From contig VFKJ01000829.1 in assembly GCA_009885595.1 (NCBI GenBank), positions 1-5,839 of the forward strand: a stretch of 5,839 bases of DNA, read 5' to 3'. Under the pieces are notes generated by a model. The model was not told where the DNA came from. It saw only the letters and a program-made list of their open reading frames with translations, and made no database searches. The translations under genes and the position numbers were made by a program. The DNA is from Myxococcales bacterium. GTDB taxonomy: Bacteria > Myxococcota > Myxococcia > Myxococcales > Myxococcaceae. Positions 1 through 5,294 of this stretch are shown one piece after another (the first letter of the stretch is position 1; every line of letters begins with the position of its first letter).

Positions 1-933
1 CTCAACAGCGGCGGCAGCTGCTTCCCCTTTAGCTGCAGTCAGATCTGCCGGGTGGCGGGTGGCGACCTCACTGGCTCCATCGTCACCTCCACCAAGCCCA
101 TCGCGGTCTTCGGAGGCGCCGCCTGCACCTTGCGTGGCTTCACCGACACCGCCTGCGATCACGTGGAGGAGCAGCTCTTTCCCTTCGTCACCTGGGGCAA
201 GAACTTCGTAGGCGCCCGCACCGCGCCGCTGCGGTTGAGCAACAACCAGTTCGCCACCGCCGCCAATGCCGGCCCCGACTATTACAAGATCGTCGCCGGC
301 TGCCCGGAGACCGCGGTGGGCACGCCCTGCCCCAACGGCACCCTGATCACCCTCTCCGCGCCCCCCGCGGCCGGTGACGTGCTCTCGAATGCGGGCGGCT
401 GCACCGCGGGCACCAGCCTGACGGCCAACAACTGCCGGCTCGCCGGCGGGCGCTTCGTCGAGTTCCGCAGCAAGACGTCCTTCACCATCGCGTCCGATCA
501 GCCCATCCAGGTCGCGCAGATCTTCGCCGGGCAGGACGCCACCATCGGCACCACCCGTCCTTCCCAGGGCGACCCGTCGCTGGTGCTCCTGCCGCCGGTC
601 GAGCAGTGGCGCGCGAGCTACACCGTGCTGACCGCGCCTGGCACCCGCGACAACTACCTGGGCATCGTGATCGACGGCGCGCGGGTGTCGGCGGTGAGGG
701 TCGACGGCGTCACCGTGACCAACTGGACCAACCTCGCCAGCAGCACCTTCCGCATCGCCAACGTGCCGGTGGTGGTGGGCAGCCACGCCATCGACGTGCA
801 GCCGATGGCGAACCAGACCTCGGTGCCCGGCGCGGGCGTGACCGTCTACGGCTTCGATCAGTACGTGAGCTACGGCTACACCGGCGGCCTCGATCTGACG
901 ACCATCGTCACCGGCATCAACCCCGGAGGGTGA
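1..933 (+). CDS. IgGFc-binding-like exported protein, C-terminal part (5' end outside window)
   Basis: The reading frame is open from base 1 and ends at TGA 931-933, so the true start lies upstream; the GTG at 52 is only an internal Val codon. The visible 310 residues carry hallmarks of the IgGFc-binding N-terminal domain family (named for human FCGBP and found in many bacterial surface proteins). A segment encoded by bases 64-117 reads GSIVTSTKPIAVFGG. It is followed at 154-210 by a CDH..EQL.P...WGK.FV block, and near the C-terminus by VYGFDQYVSYGY (844-879). Several cysteines between 301 and 435 may form disulfides, which fits an extracytoplasmic location. The family is linked in animals to mucus and Fc binding; in bacteria the role is unknown, and adhesion or matrix contact is only an inference. 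There is no C-terminal membrane anchor or sorting tail: the protein ends in INPGG. A lipoprotein gene follows after 40 bases on the same strand, so co-transcription is plausible. Confidence is high that it is coding and good for the family. Confidence 0.85.
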   Translation, partial: LNSGGSCFPFSCSQICRVAGGDLTGSIVTSTKPIAVFGGAACTLRGFTDTACDHVEEQLFPFVTWGKNFVGARTAPLRLSNNQFATAANAGPDYYKIVAGCPETAVGTPCPNGTLITLSAPPAAGDVLSNAGGCTAGTSLTANNCRLAGGRFVEFRSKTSFTIASDQPIQVAQIFAGQDATIGTTRPSQGDPSLVLLPPVEQWRASYTVLTAPGTRDNYLGIVIDGARVSAVRVDGVTVTNWTNLASSTFRIANVPVVVGSHAIDVQPMANQTSVPGAGVTVYGFDQYVSYGYTGGLDLTTIVTGINPGG

Positions 934-945
934 GTGGTAGCGCCC

Positions 946-960
946 CCCGCCGCCAGCGGG
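946..960 (+). other. Weak GC hairpin between the first two genes
   Basis: CCCGC (946-950) can pair with GCGGG (956-960) around a five-base loop. It lies in the 40-base gap between the first stop codon and ATG 974. There is no T-run, so it is a poor intrinsic terminator. It could be chance in such GC-rich DNA or could attenuate read-through. No convincing promoter is visible in the gap, which favours co-transcription of the two genes. Confidence 0.2.
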
Positions 961-973
961 TAGAGACGGGCGC

Positions 974-3178
974 ATGCGATCATTTCAACTCGTCGCCGTC
1001 AGCTGCAGCCTCGCCCTCGGGCTGGTGGGCTGTGCGCCCAACCCCTGCGAGCGCTCGAGCAAGGCGGCCAAGGCCAACCAGGGCGACTGCGACGACGCGG
1101 TCGCCGGCTCGCTGCTGGGCAGCTCGTGCTCGTCGAACCTGAGCTCCTGCAACGACGCCGACCAGAAGATCCTCGGCACCGTGCTGACCTGCGTGGAGAA
1201 GATGTCCGCGTGCATCTCCTTCCAGAAGGACGCCTGGCGGCTGCAGCGCGATCTCTGCGCTGCAGAGATGACGAACCTGTCGCCTGCTTGTCGCGACGCC
1301 TTCGTCGCCAGCGTGCCGATCATCGACGCCGGCGTGCCTGACGCGGGCCCCCAGCCGATCGACGACGGTGGCAACGGCCTCTCGTTGGTGGGGGTGGCCA
1401 ACGCAGACACCGTCGCGCTCGCGTGGGAGGAGCGCCGCACCGCGACGGTGGCCCGCTGGATGCTGGTCGAGAGCGACGCCCTGGGCGACAACCGCACCGA
1501 GACCGAGTTCACCCCCGGCACCGCCATCAACCTGATCATCGGCGACGCCGGCACCACCGGCCGCCGCTACTACGTGGTGGGCCTCGACGAGACCGGCGCG
1601 GTGCTCACGGGCATGCCCATCGAGCCCCCTGCGGTGGACGCCGGCCTCACCTGCACCGGCCCCGACGGCTGCCCGTCGGACCGGGTGTGCGATCTGCGCC
1701 AGTGCAAGCTGCAGACGTGCCCCTTCAACATGGCGAACACCTGCCCCGGCGGGTACCAGTGCTTCGCTCCCGGCGAGTGCCGCCGCACCAGCGCGGATGG
1801 CGGCATCTTCACCGGCGGCGGCATGCGGGCGGACGCCGGCACCCAGCCGCTGCCGTTCATCTCGAACGAGATCGTGGTCACCCCGCGCCCGCCCAGCCCC
1901 CAGCCCACGGTGACGGTCGGCTCGGTCGCCGCGCGGCGCCCCGAGGTGGCGGCCTTCGACACCGCCCGGGTCGCGCTCGCCCTCGAGCAGGAAGGCCAGC
2001 TGATCGCCCACCCCAGCGCCGCCCGCGGCAAGGACCTCACCGACGAGGCGCACACCAGCTTCAACCTCGACACCACCGGCACCCGGGTGCACCTGGCGTG
2101 GAACCCGGAGAGCAAGGCGCTCTACGCCTGCTACGTGGTGGGCCGCGGCATCCGCGTGCAGAAGAGCGTCGACCGCGGGCAGACCTGGGGGGTGACGGCG
2201 GTCACCTTCGAGCCGCCGCTCCCAGACGACGGCGGCATCGGAGAGATCATTCGCGACTGCGACCTCGCCCCCTGGACCGGTGGCGGCGTGGTGATGGTCA
2301 CCGCCGAGACCGAGGCCCTGGTGATTCGCGAGCTGAGCGACGCGCTCGCGGTCAGCCGAATGGGCCCCGCGTTCACCTCGATCATGCCCAGCGCAACCGA
2401 TGCGGGCGTGTTTGCGCCCTCGCACCCGGCGATCGCCGCCCTGCCCTCCACGGGCCTGGTGCACGTCACCTTCACCGCCAACCGGTTGCTCACCGGCGGC
2501 GCCGCGGACAGCGAGCCCTACGCGGTCTTCCGCGAGGGCGCGGGCTCCTTCTCGGCCGTCAGCCGGATGACGCCTTCGGTCTCGGCGAGCCTGGTGCCGG
2601 AAGACTGGACCACGGTGGCCATCAACCCGGCCAACGGGCGCGCCGTGGGCGCCTTCACCAGCATGCAGCAGGTGGGCAGCACGCCGGTGAGCACCGTCTA
2701 CATCGCGCTCTTCAGCAGCGTGACCCGGGGTTGGAGCACGGGCGGTCACCTCAACGTGTTCGTCACCGATCAGAACACCTCGGTGTGGTTGCCGCAGAAG
2801 GCGCCCACTGACGTCTGGTTCGCCTTCTCTCCCCAGCTGGCGCCGCTGCCCAGCAGCGATCCCACCGGCGGCTTGTTCGCCTTCAGCTTCGTGGCCGGGC
2901 CTCACAACGGCACCGCGGGTGACTACCGCCAGTACATGGTGCCCTTCGATCTCGCGCGCACCCCGTCGATCACCAGCGGCAAGGGGTGGTTCGTTCCTCC
3001 GGTGGTGAAGATGTCCGACGAGCGGGTGCTGGATCCCCACGGCTCGTTCGGGGCGCCGCAGCCTCCGGTGACGGCCCTGGCGGCGGACCAGCAGATCTCG
3101 GTCTACGGCGTTTACATTCCCGGCGGCGGCCTGAACGGCGACTCGGAAGGCCCGGCGAGCTTCTTCAGCTGGCCCTAA
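974..3178 (+). CDS. Large multi-module lipoprotein with Cys-rich domains and Asp-box beta-propeller-like region
   Basis: This 734-residue protein starts MRSFQLVAVS and has a type II signal peptide with lipobox L17-V-G-C20, so it is probably lipidated at Cys20; +2 is Ala, not the Asp retention signal known from enterobacteria. Residues 20-106 hold eight further Cys (25, 39, 52, 59, 73, 80, 95, 106) in a probably helical, disulfide-linked domain. Residues about 137-212 resemble a fibronectin type III fold (DTVALAWEE ... RYYVVGLDETG). Residues 227-269 form a compact eight-Cys module (227, 233, 239, 244, 249, 257, 263, 269). A Pro-rich linker follows at about 290-310. The C-terminal half looks like a sialidase/BNR-type beta-propeller, with one canonical Asp box SVDRGQTW at 398-405 and a HPAIAALPSTGLVHVTF strand pair typical of such repeats. 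I see no catalytic sialidase signature, so enzymatic activity is not claimed; carbohydrate or protein binding at the surface is inferred. Six Asp-Ala-Gly and three Asp-Gly-Gly tripeptides punctuate it. The ribosome binding site is weak (GAGACGGG before ATG). The stop overlaps that of the opposing small gene. Confidence 0.88.
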   Translation: MRSFQLVAVSCSLALGLVGCAPNPCERSSKAAKANQGDCDDAVAGSLLGSSCSSNLSSCNDADQKILGTVLTCVEKMSACISFQKDAWRLQRDLCAAEMTNLSPACRDAFVASVPIIDAGVPDAGPQPIDDGGNGLSLVGVANADTVALAWEERRTATVARWMLVESDALGDNRTETEFTPGTAINLIIGDAGTTGRRYYVVGLDETGAVLTGMPIEPPAVDAGLTCTGPDGCPSDRVCDLRQCKLQTCPFNMANTCPGGYQCFAPGECRRTSADGGIFTGGGMRADAGTQPLPFISNEIVVTPRPPSPQPTVTVGSVAARRPEVAAFDTARVALALEQEGQLIAHPSAARGKDLTDEAHTSFNLDTTGTRVHLAWNPESKALYACYVVGRGIRVQKSVDRGQTWGVTAVTFEPPLPDDGGIGEIIRDCDLAPWTGGGVVMVTAETEALVIRELSDALAVSRMGPAFTSIMPSATDAGVFAPSHPAIAALPSTGLVHVTFTANRLLTGGAADSEPYAVFREGAGSFSAVSRMTPSVSASLVPEDWTTVAINPANGRAVGAFTSMQQVGSTPVSTVYIALFSSVTRGWSTGGHLNVFVTDQNTSVWLPQKAPTDVWFAFSPQLAPLPSSDPTGGLFAFSFVAGPHNGTAGDYRQYMVPFDLARTPSITSGKGWFVPPVVKMSDERVLDPHGSFGAPQPPVTALAADQQISVYGVYIPGGGLNGDSEGPASFFSWP

Positions 3179-3396
3179 AGCGCCTGGGGAGAGCCCAGCC
3201 GAAGGGCGTGACTCCAGACGTCGCGCAGGCGGACGACGCTCACCGCGCGGACCAGGCGGCGCCCGTTGCTGCCCTGCTCGAGCTGCATCTGCCGGGCGAT
3301 CGTACGCGCCAGCAGCCAGGCCGCGAGGGCCACCAGCCCTCCGGGAATCAGCACCACCATCGTCAGGATCATCAGTCTCGTCATGGTCGTCGTCAC
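3175..3396 (-). CDS. Small single-pass membrane protein, 73 residues, unknown function
   Basis: I do not recognise a family. The N-terminal third is a strong membrane segment (about residues 8-30, MILTMVVLIPGGLVALAAWLL). It is followed by a basic, Arg-rich tail (residues 31-67) likely to stay in the cytoplasm by the positive-inside rule. Third codon positions are almost all G or C along the whole frame, as in the surrounding real genes, which supports true coding despite the small size. I prefer the GTG start at 3396 because eight G residues lie 5-12 bases upstream as a Shine-Dalgarno-like tract; ATG at 3384 is in frame but has no such site. The TAG stop (3175-3177) overlaps the TAA of the convergent lipoprotein gene (3176-3178). 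A candidate sigma-54 promoter lies just upstream. It could be a small regulatory or accessory membrane protein; no partner is evident. Confidence 0.62.
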   Translation of the reverse strand: MTTTMTRLMILTMVVLIPGGLVALAAWLLARTIARQMQLEQGSNGRRLVRAVSVVRLRDVWSHALRLGSPQAL

Positions 3397-3408
3397 GTGA
3401 CCCCCCCC
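3393..3408 (-). promoter_or_regulatory. G8 ribosome-binding tract and TCACGTGA palindrome at the small-gene start
   Basis: On the minus strand a run of eight G (3408-3401) lies just upstream of GTG 3396 and is the only plausible Shine-Dalgarno-like sequence for that gene. The last base of that GTG start codon is not involved, but its first bases fall inside a perfect 8-base palindrome, TCACGTGA (3393-3400). The palindrome could be an operator half of a repressor site or chance. The homopolymer is a possible slippage site that would change the spacing to the start codon. Confidence 0.4.
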
Positions 3409-3428
3409 ACCACCCGGCGGTGTGAAAA

Positions 3429-3444
3429 TGCAGGCTGCGTGCCC
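3429..3444 (-). promoter_or_regulatory. Candidate sigma-54 (-24/-12) promoter for the small membrane protein
   Basis: Read on the minus strand, 3444 to 3429 is GGGCACGCAGCCTGCA. Against the sigma-54 consensus TGGCACG-N4-TTGCW it matches 10 of 12 defined bases. It keeps the near-invariant GG and GC dinucleotides at exactly N10 spacing. If C at 3430 is -12, transcription would begin near 3418. That leaves a leader of about 22 bases holding the G8 ribosome binding tract before GTG 3396. Sigma-54 promoters and enhancer-binding proteins are abundant in myxobacteria. The match and spacing are seen directly; function is inference. Confidence 0.45.
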
Positions 3445-3482
3445 ACCCTTTTCGTCAGGCCGCCGTTCTGCTTTCAGCCGCT

Positions 3483-3510
3483 TGCGCGAAGTGGCCGTGG
3501 TTTCCGCGCA
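3483..3510. repeat. Inverted repeat TGCGCG-N16-CGCGCA upstream of the sigma-54 candidate
   Basis: TGCGCG at 3483-3488 is the exact reverse complement of CGCGCA at 3505-3510, with a 16-base spacer. It lies about 65-92 bases upstream of the inferred start site near 3418. That is close to the range used by enhancer-binding proteins, and such proteins often bind TGC...GCA dyads. In GC-rich DNA a 6-base inverted repeat can arise by chance, so this is a weak call that gains only from its position. Confidence 0.25.
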
Positions 3511-3623
3511 CCCACTGCGGCGCCGCCGCCACGGTCCTTCGAGTGCGACGGAGATGTCATGCCCTCTGTGTCCTGGGTCGTTCCACCTCGGCCAGACGTC
3601 CGCTTCGCTTCCGTCTGTCTCGC

Positions 3624-3638
3624 GCAGCCTTCGGCTGC
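3624..3638 (+). promoter_or_regulatory. Hairpin GCAGCC-TTC-GGCTGC ahead of the MoxR start codon
   Basis: GCAGCC (3624-3629) pairs perfectly with GGCTGC (3633-3638) around a three-base loop, ending 15 bases before ATG 3654. The 15 bases in between contain no Shine-Dalgarno-like purine tract. If transcribed, the stem would sit where ribosome loading normally occurs and could affect translation. It could also be the end of a dispersed palindromic repeat or chance. Confidence 0.3.
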
Positions 3639-3653
3639 TAACGGTTCCACTCC

Positions 3654-4568
3654 ATGAGCCAGTTCGTCGACATCGAAGACGCCTCCGTTCGGCTGGCGTC
3701 GGCCGGCTACCTGCCCTCGCGCGACATCTCGACCTCGGCCTTCCTGATGGACCGGCTGGAGAAGCCGGTGCTGATCGAAGGCCCGGCCGGGGTGGGCAAG
3801 ACGGAGTTTGCGCGCGCGCTGTCGACCGCGCTGGGCCGCGAGCTCATCCGCCTGCAGTGTTACGAGGGGCTGGACGAGTCGAAGGCGCTCTACGAGTGGG
3901 AGTACGCCAAGCAGCTGCTCTACACCCAGCTGCTCAAGGACAAGATCGGCGAGCTGATGGTGGGCGCGGGCTCGATCGAGGAAGCCGCCGATCGGGTCGC
4001 CGCTTCCGACGCGGTGTTCTTCTCGGAGCGCTTCCTCTTGCCCCGGCCCATCCTGCAGGCGCTGGTCAACCCGAAGCCCGCGGTGCTGCTGATCGACGAG
4101 ATCGACAAGGCCGACCCCGAGTTCGAGGCCTTCCTGCTCGAGGTGCTGGCGGAGAACGCGGTGACCTTGCCCGAGCTGGGCACCATCAAGGCCAAACACA
4201 TTCCCCGGGTGGTGCTCACCTCGAACAACGCCCGCGAGCTGTCGGACGCGCTCAAGCGGCGGTGCCTGCACCTGTACATCGACTACCCCACCCGGGAACG
4301 CGAGCTCTCGATCGTCCGCGCGCGGCTGCCGGGGGTGCCGGAGAAGCTCGCAGGCCAGGTGGTCACCGCGGTGAGCAAGCTGCGCAAGCTCGAGCTCAAG
4401 AAGTCGCCGTCGATCTCCGAGACGCTCGACTGGGCGCAGGCCCTGGCGCTGCTCAACGCCGACACCCTGTCAGCAGAGCTGGTCGCCCAGACGCTCAACC
4501 TGGTGCTCAAGCACGAGGGCGACGTGGAAAAAGCGAAGGGGCAGATCCACTCGCTGGTCAGCCCGTAA
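3654..4568 (+). CDS. MoxR-family AAA+ ATPase, CoxD-like
   Basis: This 304-residue protein is a complete AAA+ ATPase of the MoxR group. Walker A is GPAGVGKT at residues 43-50, Walker B VLLIDE at 144-149, and sensor 1 the Asn in TSNN (189-192). The Arg pair in KRRC (201-204) is a likely arginine finger. The C-terminal lid carries PSISETLDWAQAL (252-264), a block I associate with the CoxD subfamily, where it replaces the usual sensor-2 arginine. Length and motif spacing are normal, with no truncation. MoxR ATPases act as chaperone-like machines that remodel or mature metalloenzymes and surface complexes, usually with a von Willebrand A protein; CoxD works with CoxE in CO dehydrogenase maturation. 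No such partner and no CO dehydrogenase gene is present here, so the substrate is unknown. An in-frame TAA at 3639-3641 makes ATG 3654 the most upstream possible start; there is no clear Shine-Dalgarno site. It converges on the next gene. Confidence 0.93.
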   Translation: MSQFVDIEDASVRLASAGYLPSRDISTSAFLMDRLEKPVLIEGPAGVGKTEFARALSTALGRELIRLQCYEGLDESKALYEWEYAKQLLYTQLLKDKIGELMVGAGSIEEAADRVAASDAVFFSERFLLPRPILQALVNPKPAVLLIDEIDKADPEFEAFLLEVLAENAVTLPELGTIKAKHIPRVVLTSNNARELSDALKRRCLHLYIDYPTRERELSIVRARLPGVPEKLAGQVVTAVSKLRKLELKKSPSISETLDWAQALALLNADTLSAELVAQTLNLVLKHEGDVEKAKGQIHSLVSP

Positions 4569-4593
4569 AGACAGGTTCGACCCCTCTCCCCGA

Positions 4594-4617
4594 CCCTCTC
4601 CCCCGCAGGGGAGAGGG
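4594..4617. terminator. Strong GC hairpin between convergent genes (bidirectional terminator or dispersed repeat)
   Basis: CCCTCTCCCC (4594-4603) pairs perfectly over ten bases with GGGGAGAGGG (4608-4617) around the loop CGCA. A second copy of the pyrimidine arm, CCCCTCTCCCC, lies at 4581-4591, and a further GAGAGAGGG follows at 4617-4625, so alternative pairings exist. It fills the 58 bases between the TAA of the ATPase gene and the stop of the opposing gene, the usual place for a shared terminator. There is no T-run on either strand. This CCCTCTCCCC...GGGGAGAGGG form recurs between genes in many unrelated GC-rich genomes, so it may be a mobile-type palindromic repeat that also serves as terminator. 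Confidence 0.55.
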
Positions 4618-4626
4618 AGAGAGGGC

Positions 4627-5199
4627 TCAGGGTGCGGCTTCTTCACCCTCGCTCGGGGCAGGCTTCTCGATCTTGTCGAACCAGCCCTTGTAGCCGAGCT
4701 TCACCGACTCCTTGGTGAACACCTCGCCCTGCTTCTTGTCGACGACGAGCCACTTGCCGTCCTTCTTGCCCACCAGGTACGCGGAGGCCTCGCCTTCGGC
4801 GACGCCCTTGTCCTCCACCTGGAAGTTGTCCTCGGTGACCTCGACCATCACGGTGCCCAGGGCCCCCAGCGAGGCCGACCCGACTTTGAAGTCTTTGAGC
4901 CAGTAGTCGACCTTCTCGTGGAACCAGGGGGCCATCGGGTGATCTTCCTTGCCCATGCGCTTCTTCCGCTCGGCGATCGAGTCGAGGGTCTTCGGGTGCA
5001 GCAGCTTCTTGGCGTCGGCCCACTTCTTCGCCTTGACCGCCACCAGGTACTTCTGGACGAGGGCCTTGGCCTCTTTCGCCTCGGGGGCGTCGCTGTCGGG
5101 AGTGACCGAGGCCGCCGGGCCGGCGGAGGGGCCTTCGGTGCCCTGCGCGAAGGCGAGGGAGGACAGCAGGGCGGAGGCGATCAGCAGTCGACGAGTCAT
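4627..5199 (-). CDS. Exported small protein, NTF2-like/DUF4878-like fold predicted
   Basis: This 190-residue protein begins MTRRLLIASALLSSLAFAQG. It has a classical Sec signal peptide: Arg pair, hydrophobic core and an AFA site that suggests cleavage before Gln19. A low-complexity Ala/Pro/Ser stretch (20-42) leads to a Lys-rich globular domain. That domain has an amphipathic helix pattern (AKALVQKYLVAVKAKKWADAK, about 43-64) followed by beta-strand-like segments (TVMVEVTEDNFQVED, SAYLVGKKDGKWLVVDK). This order of helices, then strands ending in a DGKWLVVD turn, is the pattern of NTF2-like/DUF4878 domains that often bind small ligands or act as accessory periplasmic proteins. No catalytic residues can be assigned. 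I chose ATG 5199 because GGAG lies five bases upstream (5208-5205) and the signal peptide then begins normally; an upstream GTG at 5250 would add 17 residues that spoil it. The stop lies next to the terminator hairpin. Confidence 0.82.
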   Translation of the reverse strand: MTRRLLIASALLSSLAFAQGTEGPSAGPAASVTPDSDAPEAKEAKALVQKYLVAVKAKKWADAKKLLHPKTLDSIAERKKRMGKEDHPMAPWFHEKVDYWLKDFKVGSASLGALGTVMVEVTEDNFQVEDKGVAEGEASAYLVGKKDGKWLVVDKKQGEVFTKESVKLGYKGWFDKIEKPAPSEGEEAAP

Positions 5200-5294
5200 G
5201 GGAGCTCCGGGCGGGGGTGAGACCCCTCGAGACTTACCACTTACCCGCACATTCAGAGGTCGCCTAGGCTCCCCGCACTTTGTCCAGCGCCACC
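5200..5294. promoter_or_regulatory. Divergent promoter region with tandem ACTTACC repeat
   Basis: This 95-base gap separates two divergent genes and is less GC-rich than its flanks around 5229-5257. It holds a perfect tandem heptamer ACTTACC (5232-5245) and two GAGAC copies ten bases apart (5219-5223 and 5229-5233). For the rightward gene, TTACCC (5241-5246) and TAGGCT (5265-5270), 18 bases apart, form a weak housekeeping-like -35/-10 pair that would start transcription near 5277. No equally clear leftward promoter was found. The repeats may be regulator binding sites; that is inference. Confidence 0.35.

Larger units (their letters stand above)
3397..3653. other. Intergenic region between the divergent small membrane gene and the MoxR gene
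   Basis: These 257 bases hold no credible gene. One frame is open across it on the plus strand, but its third positions are mixed rather than G/C and it runs on out of frame through the ATPase gene. The region carries the candidate sigma-54 site facing left, an inverted repeat upstream of that site, short T/C-rich stretches around 3600-3620 and a hairpin just before the ATPase start. I could not identify a convincing -35/-10 pair for the rightward gene. Confidence 0.6.

Noticed and set aside
1423..2811. Plus-strand open frame (462 codons) inside the lipoprotein gene
   Set aside because: It is almost entirely Arg/Gly/His/Pro low complexity, the usual out-of-frame reading of GC-rich coding DNA.
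980..3040. Very long minus-strand open frame (686 codons) opposite the lipoprotein gene
   Set aside because: It is rich in His, Arg, Gly and Ala, has no recognisable domain, and mirrors the GC-rich codon pattern of the plus-strand gene, which has a lipobox, Cys modules and an Asp box. It is a GC-driven shadow.
3474..4271. Minus-strand open frame (265 codons) opposite the ATPase
   Set aside because: No domain, a composition typical of an antisense shadow, and complete overlap with a clear AAA+ gene.
3422..4693. Plus-strand open frame (423 codons) spanning the intergenic region and the ATPase gene
   Set aside because: It reads the ATPase gene out of frame, giving Arg/Gly-rich protein, and its intergenic part has mixed third positions. 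The Walker A and B motifs belong to the other frame.
5200..5250. Upstream GTG start at 5250 for the exported NTF2-like protein
   Set aside because: It would add 17 residues before a well-formed signal peptide; ATG 5199 has GGAG five bases upstream and gives a normal Sec signal.
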